A stretch of DNA of 64,000 nt. Source: Rhizophagus irregularis. Taxonomy: Eukaryota > Glomeromycota > Glomeromycetes > Glomerales > Glomeraceae. The stretch spans positions 2,318,501 to 2,382,500 of the forward strand of contig NC_089460.1 of NCBI RefSeq assembly GCF_026210795.1, written 5' to 3'. Each line of letters begins with the position of its first letter. Position 1 is the stretch's first letter. Positions 54,361-64,000 of the stretch are shown piece after piece. Made by a program: the position numbers and the translations under genes. The notes below the pieces were generated by a model. The model had not been told where the DNA came from, ran no database searches, and saw only the letters and a list, made by a program, of their open reading frames with translations.

Positions 54361-55690
54361 ATGGCAAACCTATCATACAGTCAAGCAGCTCAAAAAGCTT
54401 TAGAGCGTGAGAGAGAACGTGTGAGAGAGAAAGAGCGTGAGAAGGAGTTGTATAGTAAAGGAAGCGTTGCCCAGAGTATCAACTTTGTTGTCGATAAAGC
54501 AAAAGGCGAATTCTGCTTGGATTGTGAAGAGAAATTTTCCCTCTATTTAGCAACAATACTTGCAAGGGATAAAGAGGTAGTTGCAGTGGTTGAGAATTTT
54601 ACAAGATCACTGTGAAATTTACCTTTCTAAGAACTCTGATTGGCTCGACGAAGATATTGAGTATATTGATAATATTACGAAATATCTGAAAAATATATCG
54701 GAAATTGCTCCCGCGATATCAGAAGATACCGAAAGAGCTTTTCTCGAGGCTGTGACGTGTTACTGCTCTACTAAACTTAAGTATAGATTGACTAAACTTA
54801 ATGATACTATTAAACTCCATTACCGTAATGAACATGTTAAATCTTTCGAAGATCTTCTTTCAGCTAAAAATGATACAAACATTATCACGATATCCGGAGT
54901 TTGTAGAGAGTATTATAAGAAAGTTAGATATAATAATAACATCCCCACAAAATTTAAAGAACATATTAAGAAAGTGGGGTCTTATGCGGTGTCTGTTATA
55001 GGTATCGTAGAATGTGCACGTAATGTACAATATAAATCACTATTCTCTAACGTTGAAGTGTATAGAGCGAAACCTGTTATCATAAAAAATCAGCCCATAT
55101 ATTCGTGGAAAAATATTATCAGAAGGTTTATTGATGAAGACAAATATAACCGTTTCATGGATGGGTGTTCGAAAAAGCCTGAAGTGATGGAAAGAATCAG
55201 TCAAGTATATACCGATAAAGCCACACAAAAACAACAACCACTTGACGGTGATAACGTTAAACAATATATATACTTACATGCGGAAATGAACATATTGGCC
55301 TTTTTAATCGACAATGAAATTAAAAGTAAGGTGTTTATAGCAGTGTCCAAATATTGTTGTTATTTGTGCGGACTTTACATTGATTTAGCACGAAAACATG
55401 GATATCGTATCTCCTTCTCCGGATATCACATGAAATTATATGGGAGATGGATACTTCCGCATGTAAAGAATAAAGATTTCAAGGCCGGATCCCTGAAATA
55501 CATACTAAAATGTCTTGACCGAATTATAAAGCAAAAACTAAATCACGACGACACCAAGAGTTTGTCGGCGGATCCCGACAGTCCCGGAAATAGTCCGGAT
55601 CCAGATTATAGTGATGGTAACTATTTGTATGAATATGTTGGAAGTTTTAAGGTTAATAATAATAATACGTACAGTTTCTCGAGACGATAA
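54361..55690 (+). pseudogene. OTT_1508-like deaminase paralog with 2-bp deletion
   Basis: Close paralog of the deaminase at 47239. Starts MANLSYSQAAQKALERERER; the frame breaks at about 54588 where GCAGTGTGGTTG of the first copy reads GCAGTGGTTG here, a loss of one TG. The downstream frame (from 54581) then covers the rest to 55690. The HAEMNILA (H codon at 55277) and CCYLC zinc-ligand motifs are intact. The copy lacks a short internal segment and its C-terminus differs (PDSPGNSPDPDYSDG). Upstream, AAGACCGTCGCTTGTT is present twice (54298 and 54317). The protein could only be made if the shift is a sequencing artefact or an internal start is used. Confidence 0.85.
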
Positions 55691-57169
55691 ACAATGTATA
55701 CAATTTTCAATTTGTGAGCTATACTTTTTTTTTATATAGAACATTATAATTAGGGAATATCAGATTTGTAGAGAAAAAGAAAAAGTGTAATTGCAGGAAT
55801 TAGGGTGTATTCTATAAAAATTCAGAGCGAAATTTATTTTTCTTGTAAATGAATGTAAAAAAGTTACTTTGCAGAAACTATAAAATTTTTTCCGATGTCA
55901 ATATGATATTGATAAGGCATCGTTAAAACACCAATATTATAATGGTTCATATTCCTATATTGATGCGCCACGAGACAGTTACCATTAAGTAACGGTAAAA
56001 TAACTGCACATCATCAGTTATCGTTACAATGTTATCACTATATTATTATACGAATCTTCAAGACATCAAATTAAAGTTGAAAAGATTTATTATAATGTAT
56101 TTTTAATATCTTATCAGTATCGTATAAATATTAGAACAATTACGTAACGATTATTTAATATATATATTTTCAATGCACATTTAGATTTTATTATATCAAA
56201 TTGCTAATTAATTCGGGATGTCCTCGTTGCACTATCTCCTCCCCTATTTTCTTGTTCTCTATTTCTTCGTCTATTCCTGCTTTTTGTTTTTTTCGCATTA
56301 TATATATATTAGTATAATTAAATATATCAGGCGGTTCCTAGAATATTCGTAATTGTCCCTTTGTACTGAAATTATTTCTTTGATTTTATTTCCGAAATAT
56401 GAACCTATTAATTAAAATTAAAAATTAAAAATCTTTTAATTAAAAATACTAGATGCTTCGCAAGAGGTGACTTCAGGTACCTTAACGATTAAAGCTCTAC
56501 TTTCAAAGATGTATAACCTGGGGAGAGTTCACGTACAATAATCCCCAGATAAGAGCTGAAGTTCTAAAAAAGAGAAGATGAAAGTCAGTAAAGAAGCGAT
56601 AGAGAAAAAAAGCAAAAGAACAAGTGAATATAACGTTCATTCCCATTTGGTATTTGGAAAGTTTAACTGTCATCGTTTGAATTTCTATTTTAATTTACCT
56701 TGGCTGTCTCTTTTCTCAGGTTTTCACATTGCTTTTAAATTTTATTATGGGAGTTCATATTCAATATAGCGAGAATCTTCGTAATAAATTTTTGCATCCC
56801 GTTTAAACCTTACTATCTAAAGTTACTCAAGTAGTTTTAAGTTGGAAGTACTAGTAATGCCTAAAAAAAATTAATAAATAGAAAAATATTAATAGACGTT
56901 TATAATTAACAAAAATAACAAATAACAAAGTTTTAACTTACCGTTTTTATTTTTCTCTATAAGTTTGAAACCTATAAAAAGAGAAAAAAAAAAATAAAAG
57001 TTAATAAACTTTTTGTCAAATAATTCAAAACTTCCCTCTCTTACTAACATTAGTAACATTAATATCCAAATATCCTGATCCAAATAATCTCCAGATTCTG
57101 AGTTGTAAAGGTTTTGGAAGTAATAATGTTCTATTAATTTTGTGCGTTCAGCCCTGATTTCGTATATGG
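55691..57169. other. 3' flank of the second deaminase and non-coding DNA
   Basis: 55691-55870 matches the first paralog's 3' flank. Beyond it no gene is supported. The 63-codon frame at 56578-56769 has no recognisable features. Confidence 0.45.
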
Positions 57170-57920
57170 TTCCAAAGCTTCAGTAACCATCATGAGGCCA
57201 AGATCAGAAGAAGCCGTCTAAAAAAAGAAATAAAATGAAATAACAAGATAGTGAAAATTTTATTCATTTTGATTAAACAAATAACAAAGAAAAAAATAGC
57301 CTACCTAAGTCCAACATGTACAAGCTCAAAGAACAAATCACTAAAAAAAAAGGAAGAAATGAAACGTCAGAAAATATTTTGTTATGAGAATTGAATTTAA
57401 AAAAAAAAAGATTGATTTCTTACCGAAATCTACGTGTCCAAAGACTGTAAGAATGGATGCCTAAAAAAAGAAAAAGAAAATAAAACATTAGTGACCATTT
57501 GTTGGTTCATCAAAATAAGTTAAAAAAACTCAAATACCCAAAAACTTAACTATCTACAAGAAAAAAAGAAAGAAAGCCCGTTAGAAACTGTTTGTCAAAT
57601 AAAAAAAAAAGAAAAAAAAATTTACCGAAAATTTACAGTTTAAAGAAATCCAAAAGGCCCATCTAAAAAAAGAAAGAAAATGAAATGTCAGTAAATCTTC
57701 GTTAAAATAAATTAAAGGAAGAATGCGTTAACCTAAAGAACAGTTTCATTAATTATTAATTTTTTAACCCATTCCTCACCAAAATTCCACGCATCCCTTA
57801 GCAGTCTAAAGTGAAAGCGTTCGAAAACTGAAATGAAGGAAACCCTATAAAAAAACCTAGAAAAAAATAAAAAGAAATGTACTCTTCTATTTGTAACTTC
57901 AAACTGAAGTCCAAGGTGTT
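57170..57920 (-). repeat. Array of micro-exon-like units (minus strand)
   Basis: Short segments bounded by TTTTTTTAG on the left and GTAAG/GTAAAT on the right when read on the minus strand. 57424-57460 (37 nt; ends CACGTAGATTTCG) and 57626-57662 (37 nt; ends CTGTAAATTTTCG) are the clearest. Spacers carry A-rich CTAAAAAAAGAAAGAAAATG words. Related segments lie at 59985-60012 and 60081-60103. Either a decayed tandem repeat or a gene with very small exons. Confidence 0.45.
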
Positions 57921-58165
57921 CTTAAAAAAGAAAAAAGAATGTTAATATAAATATTCTCAATTAAATAAATAATAATAAAATAAGAAAATCACCTTTTTTA
58001 TTATACTTGCGATTTTAAAGTTTATGAAGTACGTTCAAAGAAAATAAAAAATTCAAAATAGATTTTATAAATTTTTTTGCATGGATCTGGGATTTATTGA
58101 GTAAAATGTGTAATGAAATGAATCAATTACAAACCAACTTATCTTTCAAGCGGACCCCGAACAAT

Positions 58166-58745
58166 TAGGGATGGTAAAGTCCTAGGTTCTGACATAAAAG
58201 ACTTAATGGTATTTTTTTGCAGATCTTTGATCAAATTTTGGACCGAGAAGCGGGAACCCTTTTGCAGTCCTAAAAAGTCCTAGCCAATAAGGTTATAAGA
58301 GATCCATATGTTTGCTGTAAATTTGATTTTAAGTAATTATAAATTATAAAAAAAGTGCATTGCAATATTGCAATACAATTTTTATATTATTAAAATCATA
58401 TAAAAAATGAGTTGCGATATTGCGATTTACATTTTTATATTAAATTATATAAAAAGGTGAATCGCGATACCGCAACTCACTTTTTTTATATAAAATCAAT
58501 ATAAAAAAGTGAGTCACGATACCGCAACTCACTTTTTTTATATAAAATCAATATAAAAAGTGAATCACGATACCGCAATTCACTTTTTTTATATAAAATC
58601 AATATAAAAAAGTGAATCATAATATCACAACTCACTTTTTTATATTTAGTTATTACTAAATTCATAAAATCTATAAATAACTTAATCAGGACCAGGCCCA
58701 GGGATCAGGTCCAGAACTGGACTAGGACCGACCTAACCATCCCTA
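58166..58745. mobile_element. hAT-type MITE with perfect 8-bp duplication
   Basis: CGAACAAT flanks both sides (58158-58165 and 58746-58753). Ends TAGGGATGGTAAAGTCCTAG and, inverted, TAGGGATGGTTAGGTCGGTC. The interior holds a hairpin array (58365-58640). 580 bp, non-coding. Confidence 0.9.
58365..58640. repeat. Hairpin array inside the MITE, about five units
   Basis: Units of about 58 bp: AAAAAGTGAGTCACGATACC, GCAACTCACTTTTTT, ATATAAAATCAATAT. The two halves of each unit are complementary (GTGAGT / ACTCAC). Confidence 0.85.
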
Positions 58746-59126
58746 CGAACAATACATATAACACTGATCCAGTTTTGTATAAACTTATTACTGTATATAA
58801 TTTTTCAATAAGTCATATGTTTGATTTTGTATAGCCTGTTAGTAATTTTTCGGTAAGTCAGATATGTATTTGTATAACAGTAATAATCTTTAAATCAAGT
58901 GAGATCTTTATTTTGTATAATAATACTTGTGTAAATAAATTATATATACGTATATAAAAAATTTTTCTTTAAAAAAATTTTAAAAACTTTGTAAATTTAC
59001 AAATTTGCACATATTAAATATTTTTGTCACAGTTTTTATTACCTGTATTTTGTGAAGATATGGGTATTTTATATAATTCATAATACATTTATTCCTAAAT
59101 TTTTTCTTTTTATTTTCATCAAAATT

Positions 59127-59640
59127 TGGAGTGTGATTTTACCATTTTAGCCAAATGAAATTGACTTTCTTTATTAAGAGAAAGTTTTTTAACAATGCCA
59201 AAACTACTCGAATCTAAATTTTCATAGCAATTGGAGTAATACTTATGGAGTACGCGCATATTTTATAATTATATTAATTTTAAATTTGCTTTTTTGTTTA
59301 TTAATTTTGGAGCGTAATTACAGCATTTTAGTCAAATGAAATTGACTTCCTTTATTAAGAGAAATTGTTCACGGAGGTCAGAACTACCTACACCTAAATT
59401 TTTATAGTAATCGGAATAATGCTTATGGAATACGAGCAATTTTCACACTCTCGATTTTTTTAATCACGTGATCAGTGACTTCAGAGCATATTTTTGGCAC
59501 CTTTATCAAATGAAATCGACTATCTTTATTAATTGAAAGTTGTTCAGCAGGTTCGAAACTACCTAGATTTAAATTTTTGTAATCATTAGTATAATACTTG
59601 TGAAAACATTTGTATTTTTCACAACAGTACTAATTTTTGA
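59127..59640 (+). repeat. Three tandem units of about 180 bp
   Basis: Unit starts near 59127, 59310 and 59483. Shared words: AGCGTAATT, CAAATGAAATTGACTTTCTT, TTATTAAGAGAAAGTT, GAACTACCTA, ATTTTTATAGTAATCGG, ATAATGCTTATGGA. Single relatives occur inverted at 6120-6250 and 44640-44705. Confidence 0.8.
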
Positions 59641-59984
59641 ATTATAACAAGTAAGTTTTTTTAAATTTTTTTTTAAATTATGAATTTTTGAATTGATAAA
59701 TTATTATTGAAATAATTACATAAAATTAATAAATAAAATAATTTTTGTTTTATATAAACTCAGATTTGAAATTGTATAATTTAAAGTAAAATTTGAACTT
59801 ATATGATGATTTTGTATAAAGCTTTTAATAAAATTAAGTGTATAAAGTTATATTAAAATTTTTGACCTTAGATCTGAGTTATGTATATAATGTTCAAGGT
59901 TCTGGTGGAATAGTGGACACTTTGTGTTATCTTTGACAAAACATAAATACTAGTCCTTCATTCCAAACTGCACTTACATCTTAC

Positions 59985-60103
59985 CAAAATCTAAGAAATC
60001 CAAAGAGCTGTCCTAAAAAAATGCAGAATATTAATAAAGTTCGTTAAAAGAAGAATAAAAAATAAAAATTTTACACTTACCAAAATCTCGCGTCCAGAAA
60101 GAT
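59985..60103 (-). repeat. Two further micro-exon-like segments
   Basis: 59985-60012 (28 nt, ends TTAGATTTTG before GTAAG) and 60081-60103 (23 nt, CGCGAGATTTTG before GTAAG), both preceded by a pyrimidine tract and AG. They resemble the units at 57170-57920. Confidence 0.45.
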
Positions 60104-60149
60104 CTGAAAAATGGTAAAAAAATATAAAGAGGAAACAATAAAGCCAATA

Positions 60150-60930
60150 TTCTTTCAAAAAATAAAAAAATAAAAAAATAAAAGGAAGTTTTGATAGTTC
60201 AATCAAAACTATTTGAAAAATTAAAAAAAAAAGTTTCAAAATCTCAAAAAGTTAAAAAAAAATAATAGGAATTTTGAAATCAAAAAAAAATTAAGAGTTC
60301 AAACTTTCATAGTTTGATTGATTAAACTTTTTAAAAAAATTAAAAGTTTTGAAAGTTAGAAACTTTTCAAAAAAAATAAAAAAAAATGAAATTTCGATAG
60401 TTAAATCAAAAGGAATAAGCTTAACAAGTTTAGTAGATCTAAACAACGGCTATTATTAAGTAATGTACGTGATATATGTAAATCAATTATCTTAACATCA
60501 GATTATACAGCGTTAGTATAGACTGTTAAAGTGTTAGACTTATATGAAAGAATCCACTTATCATGATAATAAATAAATGTGATTTATATCACATGCGTCA
60601 ATTGTTATTGTGATTGGTAAAATCGTCTTTTTAAAAGTATTGATTAAACTGTCAAAACTTATTATTTTTTTTTTAATCTTCTTTTAAAAGTTTCGATCAA
60701 GCTATCAAAACTTTTTTTTCTTAATTCTTTTTTTAAAAGTTTTGATTAAACTGTCCGAAACTATCAAAACTTTTTTTAATTTTTTTTTTAAAGTTTTTTT
60801 TTTAAATTTTAATTAATTAATCATTTTTTTTTAATCATTTCTTTAAAAGTAATTATCAAAACTTTTTTTTTAAAGTCTCAATTAAACTCAATTTGCCAAA
60901 TTTTTTTAAGTTTAATTAAACTGTCAAACT
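60150..60930. repeat. AT-rich inverted repeat of AAGTTTTGAT words
   Basis: Left arm 60150-60420 (GAAGTTTTGATAGTT, CAATCAAAACTATTTG, TTTGATTGATTAAACTTTTT) faces right arm 60640-60930 (TATTGATTAAACTGTCAAAAC, AAAGTTTTGATTAAACTGTC). The apex is near 60530. Non-coding. Confidence 0.6.
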
Positions 60931-61576
60931 TTTTTAACAGACAATATTCGTCAAGAAATTTTGTTGATTTTTTTAACCTTTTATTGACATTCCTCTATTT
61001 TCTTTTTGCAAGATTCAGGTCCAGAAGTTTTATATGTATCTACAATTTTTTTTAAACTTCAAAAGTATTTTTACTAACTATTTGGTTCTTTCTTTTTTAA
61101 ATGATTAGTTTTTTAGGTCTTTGAGTTTAGATGTGTAGAATTTTGCAATATTTATTGTCTTATTTTATTAATATTTCTTATTTCTCTCTTTTTCAGATAG
61201 ATTTCAGGTATTTTGTTGCATAGGAATTTAATACTAAGTGTTTACAAAATATTTACTAATGTTTCATTTTGCTCTTTAGATTATGAATTTAGTTGGATTA
61301 TTTCTTTTCTAAGCAGCTAACTATTCGGATCTCCTTGTACATACTGGTTTTCATATTTTGATAAGTATTTTTTTTCTTTATTTATTTATATTAATGAACA
61401 ATTACTTACACTTCATTCTTTTTTTCTTATATGGCTTCTTTTAGTTTCTCTAGTATGTAAGATTTTGGAGAGCTTTTGCTTTCTTTTAAATTGAAAAAAA
61501 GACGAAAGACTGTAAAGGAGAAATGAATGTTTATAGGGATAAGTAACTGACGAAGAAAAAATAATAATAATATAGG
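60931..61576. other. T-rich non-coding stretch, mirror of the micro-exon array
   Basis: On the plus strand TTTTTTAGGTCTTTGAGTTT AGATGTGTAG (61102-61131) and GATTCAGGTCCAGAAG (61012-61027) resemble minus-strand units at 57424 and 60081. No gene. Confidence 0.4.
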
Positions 61577-61593
61577 ATTAGGGTTAGGGTTAG
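61577..61593 (+). repeat. Interstitial telomere-like motif
   Basis: ATTAGGGTTAGGGTTAG, two and a half TTAGGG units inside non-telomeric DNA. Confidence 0.7.
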
Positions 61594-62302
61594 AGGAGTA
61601 GGGTCATAGGAGTTATTGGTTCCCACTTTGTTATAGTTAATAGTTATGTCACCAGGAACGCTTTGTCAACAGAAATTCAGTACATTGATCGCTTAAAAAT
61701 TCGTGGCTATCCAATTATAATAAAAGGAATATTAGATAATCATGCATATATATTTTTACATATTGAAATAATATTATTAATTACAAATGGTTATATTATA
61801 AAAGATTTTTAATTAGATTTTAATTTAAATTGTTAATTGTTATATTTGAGTTATTTGTAGTTTTATGAAAATTTTATGTTGTTAGTAAAGTAATTTATAA
61901 TATTTTTAAAATACCGTAAAAATACCTATAATATGCTTTTCTATATATATTTTCAATGAATTAATAATATTATAAAAAGAATTATTCTGATGTGGTCAAA
62001 ATACTGTGCAAATCTCATTGTAATACTGGATTAACATAGGAATAATTCATTAATAAAAAAGGATCGTTACATTACCCTAAATATATCTTGCATATATCTT
62101 AGTAATGATGTAATAATACCTCACAAAAATTTAAAATTTCTGCAAAGTAGCACTAACTAATAGAGTAAAATTTGAGTAGCAGATGTTTAAAGAGGAAACA
62201 TCTTCATAAGATGAGAGTTTCTATACTATCTAATGCTACTTTTCGCCCATTTACTACTACGCTTTTGTCATTTCTATTCTAAAAAATTATATTAACGCAA
62301 GA
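61594..62302. other. Non-coding; third copy of the deaminase 3' flank
   Basis: 62160-62302 matches 48840-48967 downstream of the intact deaminase (GAAACATCTTCATAAGATGA, TACTATCTAATGCT, ATTATATTAACGCAAGA). No deaminase coding sequence precedes it. Confidence 0.65.
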
Positions 62303-62746
62303 TAGTGTTCCAATCCGTCAATCCCCCATCCGTATCCGTCATCGGATATCTGTCGTTTTTGGATATCCGTCATTTCAGATATCTGTACATACAGATAGGA
62401 CGGATCACGGATATCCGTGACAGATTGATGGATCCCATCCGATCCCATCCGAATTAAACGGATCATCCAGATAATCCAATTTTTACTACATAATTCTGGT
62501 CAAATCTGTAATGCTGGCCAGAATGATAAAAAATTTTTTTTTTCAACTTTGTGTTATACAAATGTTACACAACATAATTCGGGCTAGCACTATGAATTCG
62601 GCCCGATTTAAAATTCAACGGATATCCGAGATTATCCTTCATGGATATCCGTCATGTCAGATATCCGTACATACGGATAAGACGGATCACGGATATCTGA
62701 AAGTGGCGGATGACGGATGACGGATTATCCACGGATTGTAACACTA
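62303..62746. mobile_element. hAT-type MITE, with empty site elsewhere in the window
   Basis: Ends TAGTGTTCCAATCCGT and ACGGATTGTAACACTA are inverted. ACGCAAGA (62295-62302) and ATGCAAGA (62747-62754) flank them. The related flank at 48950-48975 reads straight through as ATTAACGCAAGAGATAAAG without the insert. The interior is GGATATCCGT palindromes with a CTGGCCAGAAT motif. Confidence 0.9.
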
Positions 62747-62929
62747 ATGCAAGAGATGAGTGATTTTGGATATACAGTCAACTCTCTTTATAGTCACACA
62801 TTTGGGACAGTCCATATTTGGTGATTATAAAGAGATGTGACTATATAAAAAATTTCTTATATTTGTATAACATAATTCTGGCCAAAAATTAACATGATTT
62901 TAGCCAGAATTATACTTAAAACTTTATTG

Positions 62930-63310
62930 TATCGTAACTTCGCCAATATTAATCGTAGAGAGATGATTTTACCGCCATTCGATTCGTCTTGATGAGACGG
63001 TTCTAATGGTATAAAATACATAGAAATCCAATCACTAGATTAATTTCCGAAATTAAAAAAATATTAATGGTTTTTGTGTAATAACTCTGTCAATATTGAT
63101 CCTAGAAAGATGATCTTACTACCATTCGATTCGTCTTGATGAGACGAATCTAATGGTATATGATACATCGAAATCCAATCACTAGATCGATTTCCGAAAT
63201 TAAAAAAATATTAAATGGTTTTTAAGTAATAACTCCGTCAATATTGATCACAGAGAGATGAGCTTACCACCATTCGATTCGTCTCGATGAGGCGATTCCA
63301 ACGAGCTATA
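62930..63310 (+). promoter_or_regulatory. Three tandem monomers, second copy
   Basis: CCATTCGATTCGTCT recurs at 62975, 63122 and 63270 (spacing 147 and 148 bp), each followed by a complementary GAGACG/GAGGCG half. Same arrangement as in the inverted copy. Confidence 0.75.
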
Positions 63311-63567
63311 AATCGTCTTTTTACAATCACTAGGTACCGAGAAATCTAGCAAAATGTTAAATGGCGCAGTAAACGTAAATCAAGAAATATTATAATGCCG
63401 ATGTTTAACATTTTGTTGAATAACTCGTCAGACAGTGATCGGAAAAGGATAAAACTGTTCTGCTCACTTGACAATATTTACGGAAAAATAAAAAATTTTT
63501 TTTCGAAGTTTTTTATTACTTTTTCTTTATATTTTCTTTATTTTAGATAACTACGACACTCTACGAC

Positions 63568-64000
63568 ATGGCTAAAGATAACAAGAAACAAAATAACAAG
63601 TCTAACAAAGATACTACTTCTAAACGTCCTGCCTCTAGCTCTCCAACAGGCAACATTTCTGGTCAAGGTCCCGCTATATCTGACCCTTCGAACACTCCAC
63701 CTTTGACCACCTTTACTAACAAACGTACCAGAGTCAGTGCTGAGGACTCTGTCATGGATGTTAATAAACCTCTCACGCCTCCTGGCCCTGTTGAGACAAC
63801 TTCCGCTGAGATACTTTCTCAACCCGATACCTCTTCTCTTGACGCTTCTCAACACGCCCCTGCTAACAATAATGATAAAGGCAAAAGTCCAGAAATTACT
63901 CCCGCAGTTTCCTTCCCAGAACGTGCTGCCTTCCCGGACGCGTCCCAAGCTGCAGTACAATCTCAACCTACACTTTATTATGCCTTGGCCGCTCCTAATG
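63568..64000 (+). CDS. LINE ORF1, intact 5' part (partial)
   Basis: MAKDNKKQNNKSNKDTTSKR start; open for 144 codons to the window edge, ending near SQPTLYYALAAPN. Polar Ser/Pro/Asn-rich N-terminal region preceding the RRMs seen in the other copy. Where the minus-strand copy has indels (28060-28225) this one keeps frame, so it shows the undamaged reading. Compared residue by residue the two copies are nearly the same, indicating recent movement. Confidence 0.88.
   Translation, partial: MAKDNKKQNNKSNKDTTSKRPASSSPTGNISGQGPAISDPSNTPPLTTFTNKRTRVSAEDSVMDVNKPLTPPGPVETTSAEILSQPDTSSLDASQHAPANNNDKGKSPEITPAVSFPERAAFPDASQAAVQSQPTLYYALAAPN

Larger units (their letters stand above)
62775..64000 (+). mobile_element. 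Second copy of the TIR-bounded LINE, 5' part
   Basis: Starts CAGTCAACTCTCTTTATAGT directly after TA (62773-62774) and is colinear with the inverse of 27960-29180 to the window edge: monomers, leader, ORF1. The upstream sequence is unrelated to that flanking the first copy. Confidence 0.9.

Noticed and set aside
57170-57920. CRISPR-like spacing of repeats
   Set aside because: Units are A-rich, diverged and carry splice-like ends; the genome is eukaryotic and spacers are not unique in the CRISPR sense.
63538-63966. 142-codon frame on the minus strand at the right edge
   Set aside because: Complement of the intact ORF1 start at 63568.

Overview
The window looks like nuclear DNA of an arbuscular mycorrhizal fungus, most likely Rhizophagus (Glomeromycotina). 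It is very AT-rich, host genes are sparse, introns are short with GTAAGT/TTTTAG-type sites, and almost every recognisable protein belongs to a transposon class common in that lineage. Those classes are FAR1/SWIM-type Mutator transposases, BED-hAT transposases, Tigger-like DDE transposases, and endonuclease-RT-RNase H retroelements. The species call is inference from gene content, not from a search.

Layout. 1-1516 (minus): first six exons of an ABCB-type multidrug transporter that runs off the left edge. 2475-3984: three small terminal-inverted-repeat (TIR) elements. 5018-7800 (plus) and 8780-13835 (minus): two decayed Mutator-like transposases, each split by later insertions whose target duplications can still be read. 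One of these insertions carries a 5'-truncated retrocopy inside it. 13860-14531: a second ORF1 fragment of that retroelement family. 16695-18645: an element made of hairpin satellite with 11 copies of a 32-bp repeat. 19297-19960: a broken Myb/SANT plus RS-domain gene.

20379-29180 (minus): an 8.8 kb LINE-like element (ORF1 with RRMs; endonuclease; RT-RNase H of 1516 codons) enclosed by Tigger-like TIRs ending at TA. The 5' 1.2 kb of a second copy, in the opposite orientation, starts at 62775 and runs off the right edge. 29814-32676 (minus): a 12-exon BED-hAT transposase with two in-frame stops. 33448-42004 (plus): a second LINE of another family, inserted in a hairpin-satellite array.

43226-46827: a nested DNA-transposon complex holding an intact-ended Tigger-like element of 1862 bp. 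47239-48633 and 54361-55690 (plus): two paralogous OTT_1508-like deaminases. The first is intact; the second has a 2-bp deletion. They share promoter motifs and 3' flanks, and a third copy of the 3' flank lies at 62160-62302. 57000-61500: AT-rich DNA with an array of micro-exon-like units, a hAT-type MITE with a perfect 8-bp duplication, tandem 180-bp repeats and a large inverted repeat.

How it fits together. The likely host genes are the ABC transporter and the deaminase pair; the rest is layered mobile DNA. Insertion order can be read in several places: Mutator element, then hAT-type insert, then truncated retrocopy; outer TIR element, then hAT MITE and Tigger element. Most premature stops are single C-to-T changes from CAA, CAG or CGA.
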